In this document: one piece after another, positions 1-8,200 of the stretch
Numbering within the stretch: the first letter of the stretch is position 1
How the letters are laid out: every line of letters begins with the position of its first letter
Assembly: GCA_937960715.1 (NCBI GenBank)
Contig: CALGOO010000202.1
Location: forward strand, 1-13,737
Length of the DNA: 13,737 nucleotides
Direction: 5' to 3'
Source of the DNA: an uncultured Candidatus Competibacteraceae bacterium
Lineage (GTDB): Bacteria; Pseudomonadota; Gammaproteobacteria; Competibacterales; Competibacteraceae
The notes under the pieces: generated by a model
Databases searched by the model: none
What the model saw: only the letters and a program-made list of their open reading frames with translations
What the model was told of the DNA's origin: nothing
Made by a program: the position numbers and the translations under genes

Positions 1-431
1 TGTGCGGCGTCTGTTCGCCGGCCAAGGCGGTGCGCTGGGAGGAAACGCCGCGCGGGCTGGAAACTCGGCTGGGCGGATTGCTGATCGACCGCTACGCGCC
101 GGGCGAGCCGGCCGGTTATCCGACCCTGTGCAAGGGCCGGTTCGAGGTGGCCGATCAGATTTATTACGCCATCGAGGAACCGACCAGTTTGAACACGCTG
201 GAGTTGTTGCCGGAGTTGCAGGAGATGGGTATCGCGGCGATCAAGATCGAGGGTCGCCAGCGCAGTCCGGCCTATGTCACCCAAGTGACCAAGGTTTGGC
301 GCGCGGCCATCGACGCCTGCCGGCGCAATCCAGCCGCCTACGTCCCCAAGGCCGAATGGCAGCGGGAATTGGGCAAGGTGTCGGAAGGCCATCAGACCAC
401 CTTGGGCGCTTATCACCGGACGTGGCAGTGA
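1..431 (+). CDS. ubiU: UbiU, C-terminal part (O2-independent ubiquinone hydroxylation, U32 family), cut by window edge
   Basis: This is the 3' end of a U32-family (peptidase-like) protein; the visible codons run in frame from position 3. In E. coli UbiU pairs with UbiV in the cytoplasm as a [4Fe-4S] heterodimer that hydroxylates ubiquinone precursors without oxygen, using prephenate as oxygen donor. The visible part begins CGVCSPAKAVRWEE and includes YPTLCKGRF and the U32-like stretch IKIEGRQRSPAYV. The Cys of GVC and the Cys of TLC are 39 residues apart, the same spacing I recall for the last two cluster ligands of E. coli UbiU (C193, C232). The other two ligands lie outside the window. The gene ends 11 bases before ubiV, whose Shine-Dalgarno site overlaps the ubiU stop, so the pair is almost certainly an operon. 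Identity rests mainly on the ubiV neighbour plus these motifs. Confidence 0.9.
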   Translation, partial: CGVCSPAKAVRWEETPRGLETRLGGLLIDRYAPGEPAGYPTLCKGRFEVADQIYYAIEEPTSLNTLELLPELQEMGIAAIKIEGRQRSPAYVTQVTKVWRAAIDACRRNPAAYVPKAEWQRELGKVSEGHQTTLGAYHRTWQ

Positions 432-442
432 GGGCGGCGATC

Positions 443-1357
443 ATGACCGAACATCAGCCGAAACTGGCGCTGGGGCCGGTGCTGTACTACTGGCCGAAGG
501 AAAAGCTGCTCGATTTCTACGAGCGGACGAGCGCCGTGCCGGTGGACGTCGTTTATCTCGGCGAAACGGTCTGCTCCAAACGCCGCGCTTTCAATACCGA
601 TGAGTGGCTGGAACTGGCCGAACGACTGATCGCCGCCGGCAAGGAAGTCATCTTGTCCACGATGGCGTTGCTGGAGGCGGAATCGGAACTGAAGGCGCTG
701 CGTCGCTTGTGCGAGAACGGCCGTTTTACCGTGGAAGCCAACGACATGGGCGCGGTGCGGCTGCTGTCCGAAAGGGGCGCCGCTTTCGTGCTGGGGACCG
801 GTATCAACGTCTACAGCGGTCGAACCCTGCGCTTTCTGGCTGGGTTGGGCGCCAAGCGGTGGGTGATGCCGGTGGAGTTGTCGCGGACGACGCTGGCCGC
901 GATTCAGGCCGAGCGGCCGGATCAGGTGGAAACCGAGGTGTTCGTTTACGGCCGCCTGCCGCTGGCTTATTCCGCCCGCTGCTTCACCGCCCGGCATCAC
1001 AACCTGCCCAAGGACGATTGCCAGTATCGTTGTCTCGATTACCCGGAAGGTTTGACCTTGAGCACGCGCGAGGGGCAGGCATTCCTGGCGATCAACGGGA
1101 TCCAGACCCAATCGGCGCAGACCTGCAACCTGTTGCCGGAGTTGGCGGAATTGCGGGAATTGAAAGTGGATGTGCTGCGCGTCAGCCCACAACCGGAAGG
1201 TACGGAAACGGTGATCGAAGCGTTCGCCGCCTGTCTGCGCGGGGAACGCGATCCGGTGGAAGCGGCGCGGGCGCTCAATGCCGACTTGCCGCATGGCGCT
1301 TGCGATGGCTATTGGCGGGGGCAGCCGGGATTGAGGCAGGTGGCGTCAGTCACCTAG
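443..1357 (+). CDS. ubiV: UbiV, [4Fe-4S] partner of UbiU in O2-independent ubiquinone synthesis
   Basis: A complete 304-residue U32-family protein, close to the 292 residues of E. coli UbiV (YhbV). Stretches nearly identical to it are LGPVLYYWPKE, VYLGETVCSKRRA, PVELSR, LPLAYSARCFTAR, NGIQT and CDGYW. The four cluster cysteines are all present at C44, C180, C193 and C197; the last three have exactly the spacing of the E. coli ligands. UbiV works with UbiU in the cytoplasm for the hydroxylation steps of ubiquinone synthesis under anoxia, so the organism probably makes ubiquinone without oxygen. Start chosen at ATG 443: GAGGG at 430-434 lies 8 bases upstream and homology begins just after. The reading frame stays open further upstream but there overlaps ubiU in another frame, so that part is not coding. 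The third partner, ubiT, is not in the window. The gene meets the minus-strand block tail to tail with 42 bases between, and I see no clear terminator hairpin there. Confidence 0.96.
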   Translation: MTEHQPKLALGPVLYYWPKEKLLDFYERTSAVPVDVVYLGETVCSKRRAFNTDEWLELAERLIAAGKEVILSTMALLEAESELKALRRLCENGRFTVEANDMGAVRLLSERGAAFVLGTGINVYSGRTLRFLAGLGAKRWVMPVELSRTTLAAIQAERPDQVETEVFVYGRLPLAYSARCFTARHHNLPKDDCQYRCLDYPEGLTLSTREGQAFLAINGIQTQSAQTCNLLPELAELRELKVDVLRVSPQPEGTETVIEAFAACLRGERDPVEAARALNADLPHGACDGYWRGQPGLRQVASVT

Positions 1358-1399
1358 GGCTGGGCGGCATATAGCGTCCTTTGGCTTAGCACGATAAAC

Positions 1400-2716
1400 T
1401 CACATTTGGTTCGATTTTATGGCAATATGGCTTCGATAATCATAAATACGCCTCTGTTCCGCGAGCAACAATATTTGAGCCGCCTGATCCTTATTTGGAT
1501 ATAACAAATCATTCTTGTTACCATCGTTGAATTCCGCAATACTGGCAACTCGTTGATTCTTCATGCTCAAGAAGTAATGATTGCGCTCGATAAGAAAAAA
1601 ACTGGTGCCCCAAAAAAGTACCGCGCCCACCACGACGCCAAACAATACACTCCTAAAGATACTGGTCATCCTGGGCATTTTCGAAGAGATGGCTAAAACA
1701 TATATGGATATCAGGACGAGAAGAGGAAATAATGAATACCTTGAGGCTGCCGCTTGTTCGACCCCAAAGCCACTGCGCGTGATGGTCGTTAACGAAGCGA
1801 TCATGATGACAAAACATATGATTAATTTCCAAAAAAGATGATCGTGCCTTTTAAGGACAAGATAAGCGGCTAGTGAACATAATAGGAAACCGATGGGCAA
1901 GGCTGAGTATTTGGTTTGCAGCGGAACGACATTTCCCAGAAATATCAGAAAGTAGGTCATTGCCCTAAATGGGTTCAACGCTACTTCCAGTATGCCGGGA
2001 TGATAGGGTGGCTTGTAATAGCCATGAAAATAAAAAATAATGCAACAAGTCGATACCGTGAAAAAAAATAAGAAGAATTTCCATTTTTTTCGCAGAATCA
2101 GGAAGAGGTTTCCAAGAGGATATAAAACGACTCCACCACCTGAAGTGAAAAGCGCCATTAGAAAAAACACACAAGACAAGATCACCTTGTCTTTCGATAA
2201 GGAAATTAGGAACGCGATGGTAAAAAAAATAAACCAGTAATTTTGAATAGCCGCCATCGCGAAGAACATGTTTTCCCAGTGGCTGAATGATAGTAGAAAA
2301 TAAGGTATTGGAATTAAGTAATACAATGAATTTAAATTTTTTTTTAGGCACACCATCAGCATTGACACGGTAAGCGCCCATCCAAGGTTTCCAAATACTA
2401 TGAGCGATTTAAAATCAACCTCACCGAACAGATAATAATAACATATCGTGATAATGCGATCAAAAACTATACGGTGTTCATTGTGCTGAAGAAACAATAG
2501 CGAAGCTTTCTCCATCGGTGTCTCGGTTTGGACAAATGTATTCATGAAATTCAAAATGACATCGTAATCGTCGTAATAAGGAATATTGACCGAGTATCGA
2601 AAAACAAATAGACCGTTGATAAAGAATGGAATCAATAAAATTATCCATAATGAAACCGTTTCGGGACGCGCGCGGCTAATCCAATCGTTTTTTGAGCAAG
2701 GCGACAATTTCATCAT
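1400..2716 (-). CDS. Multi-pass membrane protein, possibly a GT-C-type glycosyltransferase
   Basis: A 438-residue integral membrane protein with roughly 11-12 hydrophobic segments, for example about 22-40, 105-124, 158-173, 178-197, 213-230, 250-268, 295-312, 328-344 and 355-375. After the first segment comes a loop with PYYDDYD (about 46-52), then LQHNEHR (76-82). An acidic DD pair in the first external loop is typical of GT-C glycosyltransferases that use lipid-linked sugars, and a late GVEQAAASRY stretch (318-327) recalls uncharacterised membrane proteins of polysaccharide clusters. No named family is certain. It is the last gene of the minus-strand block, 64 bases after a methyltransferase. 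Base use is very AT-rich (positions 2041-2100 have 19 G/C of 60), unlike ubiV or the large glycosyltransferase, which suggests separate acquisition. The start is doubtful: ATG 2716 has no good ribosome site, whereas a strong one serves another frame just upstream (see the entry at 2676-2747). A frameshift near the 5' end is possible. Confidence 0.75.
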   Translation of the reverse strand: MMKLSPCSKNDWISRARPETVSLWIILLIPFFINGLFVFRYSVNIPYYDDYDVILNFMNTFVQTETPMEKASLLFLQHNEHRIVFDRIITICYYYLFGEVDFKSLIVFGNLGWALTVSMLMVCLKKNLNSLYYLIPIPYFLLSFSHWENMFFAMAAIQNYWFIFFTIAFLISLSKDKVILSCVFFLMALFTSGGGVVLYPLGNLFLILRKKWKFFLFFFTVSTCCIIFYFHGYYKPPYHPGILEVALNPFRAMTYFLIFLGNVVPLQTKYSALPIGFLLCSLAAYLVLKRHDHLFWKLIICFVIMIASLTTITRSGFGVEQAAASRYSLFPLLVLISIYVLAISSKMPRMTSIFRSVLFGVVVGAVLFWGTSFFLIERNHYFLSMKNQRVASIAEFNDGNKNDLLYPNKDQAAQILLLAEQRRIYDYRSHIAIKSNQM

Positions 2717-2747
2717 TTTTATCCCAGTACATGATCCATTCCTCCAT
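2676..2747 (-). other. Short reading frame with strong ribosome site at the 5' end of the membrane-protein gene; possible true N-terminus split by a frameshift
   Basis: On the minus strand GGAGG (2745-2741) lies 8 bases before ATG 2732, the best ribosome site near this gene. The frame it opens reads MYWDKNDEIVALLKKRLD and stops at 2678-2676; an in-frame ATG also exists at 2747. The membrane-protein frame overlaps it from 2716. The two frames could be joined by losing one base in the six-A run at 2693-2688, giving a continuous protein that runs from LLK into NDWISRARPE. So this is either a real frameshift (natural or sequencing error), a programmed slip at the A run, or a short upstream peptide coupled to translation of the membrane protein. 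The sequence alone does not decide. Confidence 0.45.
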
Positions 2748-2780
2748 GAATTTTTGAGACCGGATACTGATTGAAAGTAA

Positions 2781-3680
2781 TCAGACTTGTTTTTTATGTC
2801 GAAGAATACACAGGCAAAAATCCGATTCCACCCCTCCTGGTAGACTCATCAAGATTGCCTCAAATTCAAGTAGCAACCTGATTATCGCTTCACTCTTTGG
2901 CTCTCTCTTGGCTAGCTCATCGTGATTCAACAGTGGATACAGTGGATGGAGTATTCCTCCTCCATAAGGTCGATACACTTCAAAATCGAAAAATGCTTCC
3001 AGCAGTGGAAGAATGAGCTTTGAGCGGACAGACTCGGATGGATCGGTAGCGAATACTTGCTGTATCGTTGGGTTAATCAGCTTCTCCATCAAGCCTGACC
3101 TGAGACTATCGGGGAAACACTCATACAGGCGATTGATCAATTGAACTTGACGCCGGTTATAGATATTATAACAATCGCCCACGTATTCATTCACAATGAA
3201 GTAACCCTCTGGCGCCAAGTTCTCTCGGACGATTGACAATAAACGCTCTATCTCCTTAACATGATGGAGAGATCCGGAGCAAAATATCAAATCATATTTT
3301 TGATGCTTATCCAAACTGAACTCATTAAAATTGTCCTGATAAAAATTAATCTTTACCCCAGCAATATCAGCCTCTTCCCTGGCTATTCTCAAGGAGGCTT
3401 CCGAAAAATCGAAAGCATCGATTCGATTGGCCAATCCCAATCTGGCCATCAATATTTCATGGTTACCAATCCCGCAGCCAATTGAAAGCATTCTTTCAAA
3501 TTTACGATTGGCAAAAAAATCATCGACCAGCCATGCCAGCCAATGTCTTGTCGTCTGGCCATCAGACATTTTCTTATAAATCGCTTCGGCAATGACAGGA
3601 TTCTTTACCCACTGGCTAGCGGTACCCGCTCTAGGATTATTTTCCCAGTAATTTTTTGCTTGAGAGTTTTCTTGCATCAT
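2781..3680 (-). CDS. Class I SAM-dependent methyltransferase in polysaccharide cluster
   Basis: A 299-residue cytoplasmic protein with the Rossmann-type methyltransferase core at about 60-170. Motif I is MLSIGCGIGNHE (64-75), the strand-2 acidic region is DAFDFSEAS (88-96), then YDLIFCSGSLHHV (129-141) and LAPEGYFIVNEYVG (155-168). The C-terminal third (about 171-299) has no motif I recognise and may hold the acceptor. The substrate cannot be read from sequence. In this setting a sugar O-methyl transfer, or capping of a glycan, is the likeliest role, but any small acceptor is possible. The first two codons are both ATG; 3680 is the outer one, and the upstream ribosome site is weak. It lies 48 bases after the larger methyltransferase and 64 bases before the membrane protein, so co-transcription is likely. 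Its GC content looks intermediate between the AT-rich membrane gene and the GC-rich genes upstream. Confidence 0.87.
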   Translation of the reverse strand: MMQENSQAKNYWENNPRAGTASQWVKNPVIAEAIYKKMSDGQTTRHWLAWLVDDFFANRKFERMLSIGCGIGNHEILMARLGLANRIDAFDFSEASLRIAREEADIAGVKINFYQDNFNEFSLDKHQKYDLIFCSGSLHHVKEIERLLSIVRENLAPEGYFIVNEYVGDCYNIYNRRQVQLINRLYECFPDSLRSGLMEKLINPTIQQVFATDPSESVRSKLILPLLEAFFDFEVYRPYGGGILHPLYPLLNHDELAKREPKSEAIIRLLLEFEAILMSLPGGVESDFCLCILRHKKQV

Positions 3681-3728
3681 TATGAATCCGTCGATACTTT
3701 TCGAAAAGCTTACATCGTAAGCCGACCA

Positions 3729-5174
3729 TCACCGGCGCAATTCGATCCGGTAAATACGATATTCACCCGGTATCTCACCTGGATCAAGGCGCAATCGTCC
3801 AGCCACACCCGTTGGTAGTTCTACCAAAAGCAGATTGCGACCGCGATAAATCGGCACGCGAACTGAGCGTTCTTCCGCATAGTCGTGTTGCTCGCTGGTC
3901 GTATGGAAAACCTGCAAGACGGAATGACCCGGTGCGTCGATATCGATCTTCATGATCGCTCTTGGCAGTGGCGAATCGACTAGCGGTAAATACAGATAAG
4001 GATCGTGACCGGTCGCCTGAAGTTGAAGATGATCGGCTCCAGGAGCAATACTGAGCTGGTTCGCGAGCGCCAGCGAATCGGCATCGCTACCCGAGATAAC
4101 CCATTCCGCCCTTCCAAGACGCTCGAATTCCTGTAACAACCGGGCGCGCCGCATCGGCGAATCCACCTTGACATCCGCATAGTTGACGAGAAACTCCGTT
4201 CGGGATGCCAGCGGGATCAGCGGCTCGGTCGGCAGAGCGCCGGCAGGCTTGCGCAAGATCACATTCAGCACGAATCGGGCGAAGCCAATCGGAGCTGGAA
4301 CGTCGCGCGCCAGGAAAAAGGTCTGTAGCAAGCGCTCCTCGAGCGTGATCGGGAACCAGGCCAACATCTCGGGCTCGTAACCGTCAGCCGCGACCACCGC
4401 TCCAAGATCCTCGATTCCAAGCCCGATTTGAAATTCATGGAAACTGATTCCCGTGCCGAGTCGAATGCGAGCCAGTTCGGCTTCCTGCTCGGAGCGGCGG
4501 GCGGCGTCATCGAGGGTGGTGACGACGCGCCGACGTTGGGTTCGGTGGTAATACCGCAGCGCGATGGGACCGGGTAGCAAATGAAAAAACGGCAGAAAGG
4601 TGGTGTGAACGTCCATGTAGCCAAATCGATTGGGGGTTTCGATGACCACGAGATGGCCACCGGGACGCAGCAGATCCCAACCTGTTCGGATCGTCTCCAA
4701 ACATTCGGCGGGCGTGCAATGCTCGAGAACCGCGTAGAGCAACACCAGATCGACCTGCCCCTCGCCGTGGCGGCGGCGGATTTCGCTCAACAATCGATCG
4801 GGAGCGACGGCATGGCACGCAACATTCGTCAGTCCGAGCAGCCGGGCGCGAATGCGCGCACCTTCCACCGAAGCCGGTTCGATATCGTAGCCATCGACCC
4901 ACCCAGCCAGGCGGGCGAACGCGGCGGTACTGGAGCCGGGTCCGCAACCGATCTCGACCATCCGGGAACCCGCCAGCGGCGCGGCGCGGTTGACCCATGG
5001 CGCCGCATACTCCATCGCCTGGTTATAGCGGCGAAACACCGCGTTCTCAACGGCAAGCCGACCCTCGGCGGATTCGCGTTCCAGCTTGCCCAAATGAGCA
5101 ATCAGGTAAGGCTCGTTCAAGGCTGCTTCGATTCGATGGAGCAAATTCGCATCTTTTTGTGGATCCAGGAGCAT
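3729..5174 (-). CDS. SAM-dependent methyltransferase with extra C-terminal beta-rich domain
   Basis: A 481-residue protein, much longer than a bare methyltransferase. The class I core occupies about 65-190: motif I VEIGCGPGSS (73-82), acidic YDIEP (96-100), DLVLLYAVLEHC (142-153) and LRPGGHLVVIETPNRFGY (169-186). A middle part (about 190-310) contains many hydrophobic and basic residues. From about 355 to the end is a stretch with alternating hydrophobic residues and turns (for example YLYLPLVDSP, VRVPIYRGRNLLLVELP, RLRLDPGEIPGEYRIYRIEL). It looks like a small beta-sandwich similar to the glycan-associated domains tacked onto some polysaccharide enzymes; this resemblance is from reading, not a search. 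It probably methylates a glycan or lipid-linked sugar, but the acceptor is unknown. ATG 5174 is preceded by GGTGGA about 6 bases upstream. It follows the 1409-residue glycosyltransferase by 45 bases and is GC-rich like it, so the two probably share a history and a transcript. Confidence 0.87.
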   Translation of the reverse strand: MLLDPQKDANLLHRIEAALNEPYLIAHLGKLERESAEGRLAVENAVFRRYNQAMEYAAPWVNRAAPLAGSRMVEIGCGPGSSTAAFARLAGWVDGYDIEPASVEGARIRARLLGLTNVACHAVAPDRLLSEIRRRHGEGQVDLVLLYAVLEHCTPAECLETIRTGWDLLRPGGHLVVIETPNRFGYMDVHTTFLPFFHLLPGPIALRYYHRTQRRRVVTTLDDAARRSEQEAELARIRLGTGISFHEFQIGLGIEDLGAVVAADGYEPEMLAWFPITLEERLLQTFFLARDVPAPIGFARFVLNVILRKPAGALPTEPLIPLASRTEFLVNYADVKVDSPMRRARLLQEFERLGRAEWVISGSDADSLALANQLSIAPGADHLQLQATGHDPYLYLPLVDSPLPRAIMKIDIDAPGHSVLQVFHTTSEQHDYAEERSVRVPIYRGRNLLLVELPTGVAGRLRLDPGEIPGEYRIYRIELRR

Positions 5175-5219
5175 GTTTCGTCCACCGAAATGAAAATAGT
5201 TCTATATCCATCAAGTTAT

Positions 5220-8200
5220 TTATGCATCGGGCACGCTGGCCACGGCGGCTTCGTAAAACAGCCTGGCATAGCTGGCTCCCATTTCCTCATGGTCGGTCAA
5301 TCCCCGAAGCACCACCGGCGACGCCGTGCGATAAATTTCCCGGCGCTGGCGATCCTCAATCAGGGTGGTCAAGCGCGCGGTCAACTGGCGAATATCGCCA
5401 ACCGGGAAATAATCCGCGTTGATTCCCTCGCGCACCTGTTCGACTACGCCATTCACGGACGTGGTGAGAATCGCCAGTCCAGCCGACATCGCCTCCAAAA
5501 TCACCCGCGGGTAACTTTCCATGCCGGAAGTCAGTACGAAAATATCGCAAGCATGGTAAAAACCGACGACATCCGGCGTTTCCAGCAGGACGGTTAGCCG
5601 TTCACGGCGTTCTGGCGATAACGTCTCCATCACCTTATGCATCCGACTGCTGTATTCATTATCCCGATCCCCGACGATAAAGAAACGCACCGCGCAAGAT
5701 TTGAATACATCCTCATGTAACCGGGCGACGGCTTCGATCAAATCCACTTGCCGCTTGCGCTCGCAAACGGTCCCCACCGACAACACTCCGATATCATTTT
5801 CACCCAGCCCCAAGGCACGGCGGGCAGCTCGTCTTTGCGCTTCGCTCGGCAAATCCACCGAACCCGGCTCCAGGCCGTTGGGAATAACCGTAAAGTTGTG
5901 ATACCAGTCAAGTTCGCGGTAAATTTGTCGGGTTTGCTTGGCGACAAATATGACCCGATAGGGATAAGTAAAACACTCGATGGGACGCGATCGAAGGGCG
6001 GGTGGCACGAAATCAAAGTAATGCCGCCAACCTTCGCTCTCGTGAATGGCCCATAGGCATGGTAGCCGCGCTTCGCGAGCCACATCGACCGCAACGAAGC
6101 CATGCAATGTATTGGCGTAAACCACATCCACGGCTTCATCAGCCAATAGTTCACCGACTTGGCCAAGTGCTTCCAGATAGCCGGGTAAGGTATGATGTTT
6201 GATCAACGGGTGCGCGAATATTCGCACCTTGATCCCCAGCTTTTCATATTGATCCCGCAACGGTCCATCCTTTGGGGAGAAAATCAACGGTTTAATCATA
6301 CCCTGTCGGTGGAGATATCCCGCGATCTCCTGCATTTGCTTGGGTGCGCCTTCCCAGTTCAGGTTATGGGTAAACATCGCTACCCGTAACGCCTGGCCAA
6401 AATCTCGCCGCATTCGACGCGGTGCGATTTCAAAGCACGGGTTTTCCCGCGATAGATTGGGATTCAGGTAAGGGTCCTCAAATGTCTTGAATCGCTTGCG
6501 ATAAGCCGCGATTTCTCGCGGTTCGTCGCTGAAGCCACGGGTCTGCCCTTCAAAATGAAAAAGCTCGGCGTCGGGCGTATAAACCACTCGGTAGCCGCGC
6601 TCGCGCAACCGATAACAATAATCTGGATCATTGTAGGCAACCGCGAATTGATCGGTGTCAAATCCACCCATTTCCAAAAAAAGCTGGCGGCGCGTCAACA
6701 TGCAAGCCGCGGTTACCGCCGAGCAGTTGCGCGCCATGGCGATGTAGGACAAGTAGCCATTGTCTCCCCGCCGGGTCAGTTTGAACGCATGATCGCACAG
6801 CCCATCCATGCCATGCACGACACCGGCATGTTGAACCTTGCCATCCTTATAGCGCAACAAGGCGCCCACGGCCCCCACCCCAGGAAGCTCCGCATAACCC
6901 ACCATGCTGGACAGCCATTCCGGGGTAATCACTTCCGTGTCGTCGTTCAAAAAAAGGACGTAGTCGGTCCTGGCCTGGCGCACGGCCTCGTTCATCACGT
7001 AACTGAAACTGAATCCTTTACCGCGCTGATTAGGGATACGAACCACTTCATGATTGAGCTGCCGCAAATACCGCTGTGCTTTGACCTGATCGCTTTCGTT
7101 ATCGACCACCATGATCTGGTAATTGCGATAGGTCGTCCGCCGCAACGATTGCAGGCACTGCCGCAGCAAATCGATTCGGTTATGCGTCGGAATAATCAGG
7201 GTGACGGACGGACCCGTATCCGGGAACCGGATATGATAGATGCCGTTACCATTCCGCTTCGCCCAATCCGGTTGATAAGCCTGGCCCTGGCTGCCCCGAC
7301 GATCGAGCGCCGACTGAACCGCCTTCAGGCCCGCCGTAAAACTGTAAGGCTTTTCATGGCCAGAAAAGGCTGTCGATCCGCGAAAGCAGCGCCAATGATA
7401 GAGAACGGCGGGAATATGACCCACCTGGCGGGCCGCTTCTCCCGCCCGCAGGGCAAGATCGTGGTCCTGCGATCCTTCGAAACCTTGTCGCATCCCACCT
7501 ATCCGTTCGAACAAACTTCGGCGGATCACCAGCACCTGTCCAGCATACATGTAGGACAACAGCAGTTCCGGCGACCAGTCCGGCTTGAAATGCGGATCGT
7601 AACGATTTCCTTCAGCGTCAATCTTGTCGCAGTCGGAATAAAGCAGGTCGATTTCCGGATTAGCGGCGATCGCCAGCGCCACTTCCGCCAAGGCGTTGAT
7701 CGCCAGTTCGTCATCCTGATCCATGAGCAGAATGAAGTCGCCCGTCGCCAGGGCTGCCGCGCTATTGGTCGCCGCGCTGATATGGCCGTTTTTCTCACGG
7801 AAACAAACGGTGATGCGAGAATCCCGCACAAGCTCTTCCAGATAAGGTCGGACCTGCTCATCGCGGCTGGCGTCATCGGCGATGCAAAGCTCCCAGTGGG
7901 TATAGATTTGACGGCGCAAGGATTGAACGGCGCGCGTGAGGAAGCGAATGGGAGGATTGTAAACCGGCATGACGACCGAAATCTTCGGCAGCCGTGAATG
8001 GTCTATCGCCAGGCGGCGATAAAGCTCGTTTTCCGAGCGTGGATTCCAATGATTGACTCGCAGCCACGCCACATAGGGATCCACCGGAGTCGATGGGCGC
8101 GATGGCGATGATTTGGCGTCTGGATCAAGCACCCGCGAGCGATTGGGCCGATCCGCTCCACCCCACCGAAAAGATTTTAGCCGTTCCATCCATTCCTGGG

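Noticed and set aside
413..1294. Long open frame on the minus strand across ubiV
   Set aside because: It is antisense to a gene with firm homology and intact cluster cysteines; its product is rich in H, R and Q, typical of a shadow frame in GC-rich DNA.
1358..1399. Bidirectional terminator expected between the convergent ubiV and membrane-protein genes
   Set aside because: No convincing hairpin with a T run is visible in these 42 bases.
4581..5597. 338-codon plus-strand frame over the methyltransferase and glycosyltransferase junction
   Set aside because: Antisense to two genes with clear motifs; no recognisable domain and no supporting gene order.
6555..7997. 480-codon plus-strand frame opposite the GT2 domains
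   Set aside because: Shadow of the large glycosyltransferase, whose catalytic motifs are intact in this stretch; the antisense product shows no family features.
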